This document shows positions 10,691 to 19,639 of a DNA stretch of 64,000 nt, piece after piece (within the stretch, counting starts at the first letter, position 1; each line of letters begins with the position of its first letter). Origin of the DNA: Siphonodentalium dalli (taxonomy: Eukaryota > Mollusca > Scaphopoda > Gadilida > Siphonodentaliidae). The position numbers and the translations under genes were made by a program. Under the pieces are notes generated by a model, which was given only the letters and a program-made list of their open reading frames with translations, was not told the origin of the DNA and did no database searches. The DNA lies in the NCBI GenBank assembly GCA_032622095.1, contig CP136063.1, forward strand, positions 28,894,987 to 28,958,986. Reading direction: 5' to 3'.

Positions 10691-10770
10691 CCACCTGCCA
10701 GGCGCGAACTCATGCCGGTGCATTAACACCAGTACAAGTCGGACACTCTAACCACTGTGCTACCATCGTC
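10691..10770 (-). repeat. tRNA-derived SINE head, copy A
   Basis: On the minus strand, GGTAGCACAGTGGTTAGAG matches an RNA polymerase III box A (TAGCACAGTGG). About 50 nt further, GAGTTCGCGCC matches a box B (GGTTCGAATCC-like). The intervening length suits a tRNA-like fold with a longer arm. It overlaps the start of the Helitron USP-like region, so the SINE may have inserted at, or supplies, the 5' edge of that gene. The tail is not delimited. Confidence 0.6.
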
Positions 10771-11165
10771 TGCTGATAACAACCAGGCTAGGTTACCTCC
10801 CCACAAAATTCTCGTGTATAGAGTGTCTGCTAGTAACAAACAGGCTGGGTTAGCTCCTTTAATCTGCCTGTGGACGACACATACATTGGAGCCTTTTTCA
10901 GCAACCAGACTTGGTTTTCTCCCTTAATCTGCCTATGGAAGACATACATCTGCATCTTGGAGTAATACACTGAATTACACTGAAATTTGGTATACTTAGT
11001 ATTTCCTCCGACACATCTTAGATGACAAGAAACATTTCATGCCAATCGATCAAGAACAATCTGAGATATACTGTGTTACAAAAGGTGGTAAGGTTACAAT
11101 TTTAGATATACAGTGTTACAAAAGGTGGTAAGGTTACCATTTCTCTCAAAATGCTGTAAAAGTAT
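10771..11165. other. No gene seen; short tandem duplications
   Basis: Two diverged copies of a unit with CAGGCTAGGTTACCTCCC / CAGGCTGGGTTAGCTCC occur at about 10,783 and 10,846. A duplicated GATATACTGTGTTACAAAAGGTGGTAAGG-type unit lies at about 11,062-11,140. The same sequence is in copy B; copy C ends in this tract. Confidence 0.6.
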
Positions 11166-11167
11166 AT

Positions 11168-11636
11168 TTATTCGTGGTGGTCCAATTTTCGTGGTTATAG
11201 ATAACCACGAAACAAAAAACCCCACGAAATAATGTTATCTTCGAAACTAATGCAGTCGCTATTTTGAGAATGTCATGCGGGAGGGACATGTAACTCTATT
11301 GACCCAATGTACACTCAAATCCTGGGGAGTTATGAGAAGAGTGCCATTCACCTAGATATGTAGGTTTATGTAATACAATCCCGTTGTTGACAATTTCAAT
11401 AGTCATCAACAAAGGCTTGAACACGCGACATGCTAATTAATTATATGCTTACAGTGTGGATGCGCAATTTCCGACGGATCGCCGAGGTTTCTGCACTTTT
11501 ATTAGTTGGATATTTGGACTTGATTGTTATTATTGGAGGTTTGGCGGTGACAGTTAGTATCGGTGGTCCGACGAATTTATGAACCCACGAAAAAGTCATA
11601 AATGGCTGAAACACGAAAATTGCTACCAACGAATTT
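11168..11636. mobile_element. CGTGG-ended miniature inverted-repeat element, copy A
   Basis: The left end ATTCGTGGTGGTCCAATTTT and the right end (reverse complement ATTCGTTGGTAGCAATTTT) form imperfect terminal inverted repeats. CCACGAAA words repeat internally. No coding content. It is also present in copy B at about 40,548-41,015, with a 20-bp difference near the right third. Confidence 0.7.
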
Positions 11637-11689
11637 AAAGCCATTCACAGTGAGCAACTTATCAACAAGTGAACGCCAGGCCCGTGAAG

Positions 11690-11820
11690 CTCAGTTCAGA
11701 GAGTGGGCGTTGCATATGCGCCAATACTCAGTTTAGAGAGGTGTCGTGGCATATGCCCCTGATTCTCAGTTTAGAGATTGGGCGTGGCATATGCCCCCGA
11801 TGTTCAGTTTAGAGAGTGGG
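11690..11820. repeat. Minisatellite, about 36-bp unit
   Basis: Three to four units of TCAGTTTAGAGAGTGGGCG plus TGGCATATGCCCC. Each unit contains the palindrome GGGCATATGCCC-like core. Copy B (41,070-41,162) has fewer units. Confidence 0.8.
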
Positions 11821-11852
11821 CAATACTTAAAGGTGGATTATCTCTTTTGTAT

Positions 11853-14010
11853 TGTATTTATTTCAGGCAAGATATGCCCATATATAGTCATACATACAAC
11901 ATATAATTACAAATTAAATATAAAGAAGTTGATTCCAATGATTGAATAGATTTGACCGATAGATCAGATCTGAGTTACAAATAGCATTCAAAATACTGTT
12001 TAAAGATTTATAAATTCTCACACGAAATCCATACACACCCTTTCGGATCAGCACTGTCAGAGAACACATTCTGTCACCTACAAACATCCCACTCGCACTA
12101 CATGATCTCTCATAACCCATAAATTTTCTATATGCATTATTATAACAAACTGTAAGTTTTCTATAACAACGTTTGGTATAGTTAATCCAAAGATGAGCAC
12201 AATATAATGGAGATACGAACATTTTAAATAAATACATTTTCACATTAGGCGAACATTTGTAAAACTTTCTAATAAGCATATTTGAGCGTGAGCATATAGA
12301 CCGATATTGGCGCATAATATCATTATCATCGGAAAATTCGTTGTTGAGTATATGTCCGAGATACTTATAGGAGGACACGAACTTGAGTTCATTGCCCATT
12401 AAGTATAGTTTTGGAAATGACCGAATATGAAGAGATTTAGGGATAAAAGTCATCCCCACAGTTTTTATAATATTATAAGTTAAATAAATCTTCTTAGCCT
12501 CGTGTTCACATATTCTCAACAAACGACGTAGTCCCTCCAAAGATGGTGCAATAATACACATATCATCAGCATAACATAAATGATTGATTTTTGCACTGCC
12601 AACAATGCACCCAACGTCACATGTATTCAGTCTTTCGCTAATCTCGTTGATATACACATTAAATAAATAAGGGCTTAATATACCGCCCTGTCTAACACCA
12701 GTCGTGGGCCGGAAGCATGTCGAGTATGTCTGTCCCCAGCGAACATGATACATCTGATTTAGAAACCAGTTCTTAAGGATCCGAATAATAGCTGATGGCA
12801 CTGATCGTTGCTTTAGATGTCGTAGTAGCATTTCCTGGTTGACACGATCGAACGCTTTACTTGCGTCCAAGAAGCACACGAAAACAGGAGTATCCTTAGA
12901 ATTATAATGTCGTATCGCTTCTTTTAATGCAAATATGCAGCCGTCCGTTGAATGATCTTTTTTAAAACCAAACTGGTTGTCTGTGGTATATAATTGTTCA
13001 GAGCATTTATTGAATAACACCATTTCCAATACTTTTGAAATAACACAGGATAACGCCACTGGACGGTAGTTGTCTTTGTCGGCAATATTCCCAGCTTTAT
13101 TTTTCAAGATTGGCACAAGGGTCACTTTCAACAAATTTGGGGGAAGGTGTCCATGTTTGATTATAGCATTGAAGATTATCGTAAGGCACGTGAAAATATG
13201 GCTGTCGCAGAATTTTAAGTGCTCAGCCGTTATATCATCTGGTCCCGCAGACTTACCAGTCTTAAGTTTGTTTACCGCATCGATCACATCAGTTTCAGTA
13301 ACAGTTATGATTGCATCGCCTTGCGTTGACCCGAAATTGTTGTCGTTGGTACCTATGCACTTGTTGTCCACTGATTCATCATTGTTGGAAAAGACGTTTC
13401 TGAAATGTTCGCCCCACATCTCGGTAATATCAGCCTCGCCATTTGCTCCACCTATCGAGTTTGCGTTTCCACATTTGGCTCCTTTTGAAACAGATTTCCA
13501 AAATGCATTTAAATTGTTACTACATAGGTTCTTAGCTAGTTCATCAGCCTTCATCTGCTCAACGTTCGATTTGCATTTTCTCAGAGCGGATTTGAATATC
13601 GATCGTCTTCGACACATAGTGTCATAAATGTATCCATATCGAGGTCTTCCTTGATTAACCCATATAGAGAATATTTCCCTAGCTTCACTGTGCAAACGCT
13701 TCACATGTAAATTCCATCCAGGTATTGGACTGAATCTGTCTGTTCCGTTAGAGTTTACAGTTAAACAATCGGTGGAAGATTTCTTTAGGGCGTCGATAAT
13801 ATGTTCGTATATTTTGTCAATAATGGAGCTTTTATCATGGGTGTCTCGAAACTGATTGCCATCAGAGTCATTCGTTAATATTTCAAAATTAATTTTTCTC
13901 AATAATTGTCCGGATAAATAACAATATTTATCCATTTGCGCTGAGTTGGTACATTTCCAGTTTATATTATGTCTTGTTGTCGAAACAGAAGTAGATGGGC
14001 TACACACAGG
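11853..14010 (-). mobile_element. 5'-truncated non-LTR retrotransposon (LINE)
   Basis: Insertion relative to copy B inside the TTAA miniature element. The coding strand is minus. The 3' end near 11,853 carries AATAAA in AAATAAATACAATACAAAAG and no long poly-A. The 5' end near 14,010 lacks an endonuclease domain, so the copy is truncated on insertion, as is common for LINEs. The clade is uncertain: CR1/jockey-like by general motif style. Confidence 0.88.
11914..14007 (-). CDS. LINE reverse transcriptase (ORF2 remnant), 697 codons open
   Basis: A continuous frame of 697 residues starts at the first Met of the truncated element, so the true start is lost. Residues 1-200 are the endonuclease-RT linker (Cys/Lys rich, no catalytic endonuclease motifs). 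The RT fingers region is near 295-335 (YRPVALSCVISKVLE). Motif A is at about 379 (FLDASKAFD), motif B at about 437 (GVRQGGILSPYLF) and motif C at about 479 (YADD). A thumb/C-terminal part with KYLGHI near 550 follows. All three catalytic aspartates are visible. The absence of stops over 2.1 kb suggests a young insertion. It would copy element RNA at a nicked target, but without the endonuclease this copy is not autonomous. Confidence 0.92.
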   Translation of the reverse strand: MCSPSTSVSTTRHNINWKCTNSAQMDKYCYLSGQLLRKINFEILTNDSDGNQFRDTHDKSSIIDKIYEHIIDALKKSSTDCLTVNSNGTDRFSPIPGWNLHVKRLHSEAREIFSIWVNQGRPRYGYIYDTMCRRRSIFKSALRKCKSNVEQMKADELAKNLCSNNLNAFWKSVSKGAKCGNANSIGGANGEADITEMWGEHFRNVFSNNDESVDNKCIGTNDNNFGSTQGDAIITVTETDVIDAVNKLKTGKSAGPDDITAEHLKFCDSHIFTCLTIIFNAIIKHGHLPPNLLKVTLVPILKNKAGNIADKDNYRPVALSCVISKVLEMVLFNKCSEQLYTTDNQFGFKKDHSTDGCIFALKEAIRHYNSKDTPVFVCFLDASKAFDRVNQEMLLRHLKQRSVPSAIIRILKNWFLNQMYHVRWGQTYSTCFRPTTGVRQGGILSPYLFNVYINEISERLNTCDVGCIVGSAKINHLCYADDMCIIAPSLEGLRRLLRICEHEAKKIYLTYNIIKTVGMTFIPKSLHIRSFPKLYLMGNELKFVSSYKYLGHILNNEFSDDNDIMRQYRSICSRSNMLIRKFYKCSPNVKMYLFKMFVSPLYCAHLWINYTKRCYRKLTVCYNNAYRKFMGYERSCSASGMFVGDRMCSLTVLIRKGVYGFRVRIYKSLNSILNAICNSDLIYRSNLFNHWNQLLYI

Positions 14011-14845
14011 AAGAAGATCATGTTTTATATAGTTACCGGGGTATAAAATATTAGATCTGAATCGAAGACTCCTATCCGGAAATGCTTCTATCGATTAATA
14101 TTAATTTTATTTCGAATATTTTCTAGTCTAAAAAGGTGTAGTTGTTTAGCTAATGAACAATATTGGTGACTGTTAACAGTGACCAGAAATTTTATTGTAC
14201 AATTTTGTCACAAATAAACGTTAATTATACTTATTAGCGCTTTATATCCATCATCGCTTATAGCTATGGAACAAAACAATACACACAATCAATCTGGGAC
14301 ACTTGATGTTCGGCACGTAGCCATAGGAACAGCCCAGTGCTCTATATCACAATTTGGTATCATCAGAATGGTCTGTTCTAAAAATAGACACATAAACGGT
14401 CCCACTTAAATATTCGAAATAAAATCAATATTAATTGATAGAAGCTTTTCCGGACAGGGGTCTTCAGTTCATATTTATTATTTTATACCCACGCAACTAT
14501 TTAAAATTTGTTATTTAAACAGATCTTTAAAGGTGGATTATCTCTTTGTAAACATGTATTATTTAGTTACCGGGGTATAAAATATTAGATTTGAATCGAA
14601 GACTCCTGTCCGGAAATGCTTTTAGGCCAAAAAAAAAAAGGTTTTTATTCTCGGGCAATTTTTTTTGAGAATTGATGAGGGAGCGAGGGTTTTATTTTTA
14701 TTTTTTATTTTTGTTATGGGGATAATGCCCATAGTTAGCATAGGTTATTATACCTTCCCAGGTTAAGAAAATCTAATGAGAACATTTTGATATAAACTAA
14801 TGTATTCCACTATAAAGAATGACCAATTATCACATTAATCATTAT

Positions 14846-16378
14846 GGAAACGGGCCCACTCGCCCCAGGGCCAGCTCGCCCCGAGCCAGCTCGCCCCGGG
14901 CCACCTCGCCCCAAGGGAAAATGTCTTATTTAAGTTGTCGTTTTGGGGTCGTTTTGCTTGCTTGCTTTCTCTCTCTTTCCTCACTCTCTCTCTAAGCCAA
15001 AGGGATGTCGGGAGATAGATTGGATAGTTGGGTAGCAGTGATAATTATTTATTGAATACGTGAATGAATATGTAAAAATACGACGACTAATATAACAGAA
15101 TATGAATGAATGGATGATGAATTATTCTCCACAATCAGTTGGCCTCCGCTCCTCTCGATGCTTTGCTCTTAAGATATAATCTAGCACATTTCTTCAGGAA
15201 TGCACCTGTCGTCAGTTCTTGTGCATCTGCTGTGTGGGAATCCCATAGGTCACGGATCTGTTTTGCCTTCTGTGTGTACGCCGTCCGGCTGTCGGTTTCA
15301 AGGTCGACGGCTAAGACGTTTAACTCTACAATTGATGCCTCCCGCATCAATAGCGGTACCAGCTTGTAGAATGTCACGTCACTCCCGTGGACATTTAGTC
15401 TTCGATGCCAGCCTGAAGAAAAAAACAAATGAGTTAATAAACAAATGACAGTATAATTGCTTAATTAATTAATCAAATTATTAATATTATTAATTCTCTG
15501 AATACGCGATTAATTAATAATCTAATTATTTAATTATTATAATTATAGATTGTTGAATTCAATATGTTTGTTACTGATCATTGAATGTTGTTGAATATCA
15601 ATGAATTTGGAATGTTGAATTAAATATACACACCTTCAAGATCATTATTTGTCCGAACGTCATGTCAGAATATACTCCATTCCTCAATCGAAAATGTGCT
15701 CGAGTCGAGCCACTGCCGTTGTACATAGTCGCCGCTAGAGGCTGCGAAGACTGGACCCTTCGCCACTGGAGGCAATCATGGTCTAACTTCGCTACCGCAC
15801 TTGATACAACGGAACATCTTTGTGGTTATGATGTCAGATAAAAATTGCACTGCTTATATACGGTATGTGGTCGGCATATGAAAGTGATTATCTATCACAC
15901 TGAAGCCATCTCACCCTCTGAAGTGTGAGGTGTGGTTAGTCGACTGGTTACTGTATAAACAACCTGCTCCTATTGTTTTGATAGGATATGAACGGGGATG
16001 ATAACGGCTTCTAAGGGGTTCCCAAACTCCAGAGATAGTGAGATGAACTCAAGAGAATAAGAGAAACTATAATATCCAGAATGTGAAAACAGTTCATTAT
16101 TGTTATTTATGAATTCGCTGGTTCGTCGTTCAAACCAACTAGTTTGATAAACTGCATGGCTATTATCTTTGCTAACAAACGTGCCTAAAGTAATCTAAAT
16201 GTAAAAATTGATGGACATAACTCTGAAATATATCATAATCTGAACTTAAGAAATTAATATATTAATATATATTAACTTATTTACAACTTTAATACAAATG
16301 TAATACCCGGGCCAGCTCGCCCCTGAAAGGTGGGCCAGCTCGCCCCAAAAACGCCCTGGGGCGAGTGGGCCCGGATCC
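14846..16378. mobile_element. MULE-type DNA transposon, internally deleted, with 9-bp target duplication
   Basis: AATCATTAT flanks the element on both sides (14,837-14,845 and 16,379-16,387). The ends are GGAAACGGGCCCACTCGCC at left and, reverse-complemented, GGATCCGGGCCCACTCGCC at right. Subterminal regions repeat GCCAGCTCGCCCC three or four times. A 9-bp duplication and long GC-rich ends fit Mutator-like elements. Inside, on the minus strand, is a two-exon C-terminal transposase remnant. This is the only complete copy in the window. Confidence 0.88.
15135..15835 (-). pseudogene. MULE transposase C-terminal remnant, two exons, copy A (nonsense)
   Basis: Exon 1 runs from about 15,835 to 15,634 and ends CTTGAAG before GTGTGT. 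Exon 2 begins at 15,412 after TTTTTTCTTCAG and runs to the stop at 15,135. Joined, the junction reads RTNNDLEG then WHRRLNVHGSD, the pattern of MULE transposase C-termini (RTNN-EGWH). The exon 1 reading in A is interrupted at about 15,775 by TGA where B has CGA (arginine). The catalytic DDE region and the N-terminus are missing. It probably cannot act, but shows that the parental transposase gene had introns. Confidence 0.72.
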
Positions 16379-16387
16379 AATCATTAT

Positions 16388-17540
16388 ACTACCCGTACAT
16401 CATATATATATTGTTGGTATATTTGATATATGTATGTACCTTCATAAAGTATATATCTATTTATATCAGACCTGTTTACTTTCATAATTGGAAATAGGGA
16501 GATTTGTCATCAGAAATATGGAGATTTAGTGAAAAATAGGGAGATTTTTTTCAATGTCAGTAACATGGAAAACACTTCATATTTTTTATTTAAATGTCAT
16601 AGACTGTTTGTTGCTACTGTTTGTTGCATTTAATTTTAGTTTGCATCCGGCAGTCTGCCACACCTCAGTTACATGTTTCTTGATTTTCTGCATTCAAAGG
16701 CACACCCTTTCGGTAGTATTCATAGTTTAGTACATCTATGATCTATGCACAATTAACGGCCTTGACACAGACTACCGAGTGTTTCTAATTTCTAAAATCA
16801 CTGAATCATTGGGAATACAATTACGATTTTTCGGTTATGGATCACGCTTTATTTCCAACAAGCCAAAATACAACAATTAAAAATATATTTGCACACTATA
16901 AAATAGTGCTCTCGGATAATTTTGTCGCCAAATATATTCAGTAACATCGGTGAATTTAACTTAATTAAAGAGAATACCCATGGACAGATTTTTTTGAGAT
17001 CCATTCGATTCTCGTCCTCTGTTATAAAACACGGAATACAACAAAGACGGAAACGGAACTAAAACAATCAAAGTTTAAATCGGGATTATACATTTTATAT
17101 CTATCTATATACTTTAATATTTATCCATCTATACTATAGTAACTATATATACTAGCCATAAAAACTTCAAATACTATTAAATTAAACCAGCATACACATC
17201 GCCAATTTATTTCTTTCCGGTTTGCGTTCCCGAAATTGGAAATCATTATTGTTTACAGCACGGAAACACATTTGACTTAATAAACTTGGGGTTTGGGCAG
17301 CTTGTGGTGACAATATACCTGGTAGTTATCGTTGCCTGGTGTCTGTTGTTGAATACCAACACATACACCATTGTATGTCTATCATATTCGATGTTTGAAA
17401 CATAACTAATTTCTCTTTTCTAGTTTCCCATTTTCGTGTTATCATTTGACAGCATCGGTCAATTTGAAAATCGTAATAAAATGCTTCAACGCGGGCCTTT
17501 TTTTCCAGACGTGGCTATGCCCGAGAATCAAAACCCTTTT
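16388..17540. other. No gene seen
   Basis: AT-rich sequence with TATATA and ATCTAT runs. A duplicated word AATAGGGAGATTTGT / AATAGGGAGATTTTT occurs at 16,493-16,550. I recognise no protein, RNA or element ends. Confidence 0.5.
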
Positions 17541-17544
17541 TTTT

Positions 17545-17996
17545 GTTGGCATTATCGATTAATTTTATTTCGGATATTTTCTGGTCTAAAAAGGTGTGTT
17601 TGTTCCGCTAACGAACAATAGTGGTTACTGTTAACAGAGACCAGAAATTTTATTTAACAATTTTGTCACAAATAAACGTTAATTATACTTATTAGCGCTT
17701 ATATCTGTGGAACAAAACAATACAGACAACCAATTTGTGACATTTGACTTTCGTTGCGTAGCCGTAGGAACAGCTCAGTGCTCTATATCGCAATATGGTA
17801 TCATCCGAATGGTCTGTTCTAAAAATAGTAACATGAACGGTCCCGAATTTAATATTCGAAATAAAATCAATATTAATTGATAGAAGCTTTTCCGGACAGG
17901 GGTATTCAGTTCATATCTATTATTTTATACCCACGCAACTATGTAAAATTTGTTATTTCCAGAGATAATCCATCTTTAATATTTGTATGTCAGGAA
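17545..17996. mobile_element. TTAA miniature element, left end truncated
   Basis: The body matches the family seen at 14,025-14,530 (TTAATTTTATTTCGGATATTTTC through AGAAGCTTTTCCGGACAGG). It ends with GAGATAATCCATCTTTAA at about 17,993. The left end is replaced by a CCCGAGAATCAAAACCC stretch that also abuts relatives at 14,620 and 41,800 in inverse orientation. Confidence 0.75.
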
Positions 17997-18188
17997 TATT
18001 TTTTTATTTTCAAAATCATTATGGTCTCTCTGAGGACATCAGTGGGCCCTTATGTATAACATATATGTATCCAGGGAAATTTGAAAGTCATTGCATTGAA
18101 GCTATCCAATCATTTGTTCATACACAAAAATGAGAGGGATGTGCACAATGATTTTTGTGAATTTAGTACTGTGGTATGGTTGTCTTCT

Positions 18189-18578
18189 TTAACCCTTTAC
18201 CCAACAAACCGGCCAAAAATGGCCAAATAAAGCTGCAACAGCCTAAATTATCTTGGGTCTGTCTCAATAAAACCATACAAATATGGATATCATTGGAACC
18301 GGCTCATTGACCACATTGTGATGGTTACAGTTATGCCCTGTGCCAATGCATTCTCTTATATATGCGAGTCGACCATAGGTCGCCTCGCATATATAAGAGA
18401 ATGCATTGGCCTAAAAAAAATATTTTTTTACCATTTTTTCTTACATTCTTTAACAATTTTATAATTTTTAATGTGTTAAGCCAATGCATTCTCTTATATA
18501 TGCGAGGCGACCTATGGTCGACTCGCATATATAAGAGAATGCATTGGCACAGGGCCATTCTGTTGGATAAAGGATTAA
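18189..18578. mobile_element. TTAA miniature element carrying two inverted 69-bp palindromes
   Basis: The ends are TTAACCCTTTACCCAACA and TGTTGGATAAAGGATTAA, with TTAA on both sides, as in piggyBac-type elements. The 5' body (GGCCAAATAAAGC, ACCATACAAATATGGATATC) is the same as in the single-hairpin relative at 26,011-26,262. The hairpin core is present twice here in opposite orientation. Confidence 0.85.
18342..18548. repeat. Inverted duplication of a 69-bp palindrome
   Basis: Hairpin 1 (18,342-18,410) begins GCCAATGCATTCTCTTATAT and ends in its reverse complement, with centre GAGTCGACCATAGGTCGCCTC. Hairpin 2 (18,480-18,548) is the same sequence in reverse orientation, with centre GAGGCGACCTATGGTCGACTC. 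A 69-bp AT-rich spacer separates them. Each is near perfect, with one mismatch next to the centre that reveals orientation. Confidence 0.95.
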
Positions 18579-18899
18579 AAGGTAAGAGGTTGGATATTTT
18601 TCAGTGGTGTGCAATTAGAAATTTAAAGTTGAAGAGCCCTGCTCATCGGAGAACCTCCAGCTATGTCCATGCTTAGAACTACTTGTCTCAAGTGATATTG
18701 TCTTGTAGGGACATATAAATAAAATGTCTATATAATAGTACACCCACTCGATTCAAGTATATAAATTGGGCACTTTTTTTACCTCCAGACATGTGAATAT
18801 AGACTTGGTGGCATTTACGAAATCATGGAAAATTGACGATGCAAATTAATGTGAAATTTTATTTGTCATTATATGAATAACAATAAAATGATAATAAAT

Positions 18900-19130
18900 A
18901 CAATTATTAATTAGCTACGCGTTATCGGCCGCAATATGTATAATGCTGCCGGCGTCATAAGTAACGAAAGTCGACCAATAAGTGGAAAATCACGGCCAAT
19001 AAGTCAAGGTAACATAAATGACGTCATAAGTAATTGGCTCGATCAGCAAAGAATATTGGGTCGACGGAAGATAGATTGCAGTTATTTTCGGATGATTTAC
19101 AGCCATCACTGTTTTGGGAAATAAATATAC
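18900..19130. promoter_or_regulatory. Promoter-like cluster: CRE and CCAAT words
   Basis: TGACGTCA (CRE palindrome) lies at 19,019-19,026, with ACCAATAAG and GCCAATAAG words at about 18,974 and 18,995 and a GGCGTCATAAG word at 18,950. These resemble core upstream elements of animal promoters. A 62-codon plus-strand frame (18,936-19,124) with a SRPISGK/SRPISQG duplication overlaps it, but nothing ties it to a gene. Confidence 0.25.
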
Positions 19131-19344
19131 ATGTACGTGGATGAACAACATGTATCTGTATCAATATCATTCCCAGTGGAAACAGACAGTACTGTGAAAT
19201 CGCCGCAAGTTCTTCGCAAAGTTCACAAGAATAATAATTGCTGAAATAATTGTTAATTTAATAAAACACACAATGGTATATCTGTGTTAACATATTCATC
19301 CTGTGAAACAATTATTACATTGTTGCTAATTAATAAAATACTTA

Positions 19345-19487
19345 TTAATTGGTTGTTTCCACATTGACCGAGTTATAATTATGAGGCCCCGGTCTGTCAT
19401 ATTAGCCTTCGGCCTGCGGCCTCAGGCCAATACGACAGACCTCGGCCTCATAACTCGGCCAATATGGAAACAACCAATTAATAGCAT
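19345..19487. repeat. Foldback element, about 65-bp arms, GC-rich centre
   Basis: It begins TTAATTGGTTGTTTCCA and ends TGGAAACAACCAATTAA. The inner arms hold GAGTTAT / ATAACTC, GGTCTGTC / GACAGACC, and a GC-rich centre CTTCGGCCTGCGGCCTCAGG. The arms are unequal by a few bases. Flanking TTAATT/AATTAA may be the target sequence. Confidence 0.85.
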
Positions 19488-19639
19488 ATAATATATAGAA
19501 TAGACATAATTGAAAGAAAGTTAATTGATATTCAATCCCGCCACCATGAAACATGTGAAATTCCAAAAATCACAGGCACACAATAATCAACCGCAATGTT
19601 ACAGCATATGAACATTTCACAATAATGATGAGAAATCTA

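Larger units (their letters stand above)
7850..10700 (-). pseudogene. Truncated Helitron gene (USP-like, OTU, DUF6570-like, Rep N-terminal), copy A
   Basis: Reading the minus strand in order. First is a USP-like cysteine-peptidase segment: DQGDKVFKVCGAQCTAD near 10,690 and FFYDSHCRNHLGL near 10,240, giving the Cys and His blocks. Next is an OTU domain (9927-9538) with GDGNCFFRAL. Then a DUF6570-like part begins IPFIKLLKLHRGSIV and HGPVVCVPTDIS near 9328-9230, continuing after the hAT insertion as VKLKRKMCYEGHYEY (8412-8110). Last is the Helitron Rep N-terminal region (ILNIAPAEGNRPIFLL, SFPKQFPSGK), then a stop, then HKLMHVDNKFARDKN. The replication initiator catalytic core and helicase are absent. 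Stops, shared with B and C, follow the OTU part and precede HKLMHV. Helitron affiliation rests on remembered family motifs. Confidence 0.75.
11827..14530. mobile_element. TTAA miniature element split by a LINE, copy A
   Basis: The left end (TTAAAGGTGGATTATCTC) at 11,827 and the body from about 14,012 to 14,530 belong to one element of the family seen whole at 41,165-41,702. The LINE at about 11,853-14,010 lies inside it. The right terminus is decayed (ACAGATCTTTAA in place of AGAGATAATCCACCTTTAA). A second left-end fragment follows directly at 14,527-14,625. Confidence 0.78.
1..15990. repeat. Segmental duplication, copy A (left end outside window)
   Basis: Near-identical sequence recurs from 31,034 (copy B) and 48,570 (copy C), in the same orientation and order. 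Homology to copy B runs to about 15,990 and stops inside the MULE element, just after the words GTTTTGATAGGATATGAA. Copy A differs from the others mainly by three private insertions: 635-1141 (hairpin element), 8420-9219 (hAT-type) and about 11,853-14,010 (LINE). Each can be delimited exactly or closely because copies B and/or C preserve the empty site. The identity level is high by eye, with scattered substitutions and small indels, but I have not computed it. Confidence 0.95.

Noticed and set aside
10691-10770. Functional tRNA gene
   Set aside because: Box A and box B words are present, but no acceptor stem or standard anticodon arm can be folded; it fits a SINE head better.
13070-13627. 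185-codon plus-strand open frame
   Set aside because: It is antisense to the LINE reverse transcriptase frame and shows the reversed composition; no family signature.
18342-18410. Pre-microRNA gene
   Set aside because: The perfect 69-bp palindrome with a 3-base loop is repeated within transposons; the loop is too small and there is no sign of a host microRNA locus. Small RNA data would be needed.
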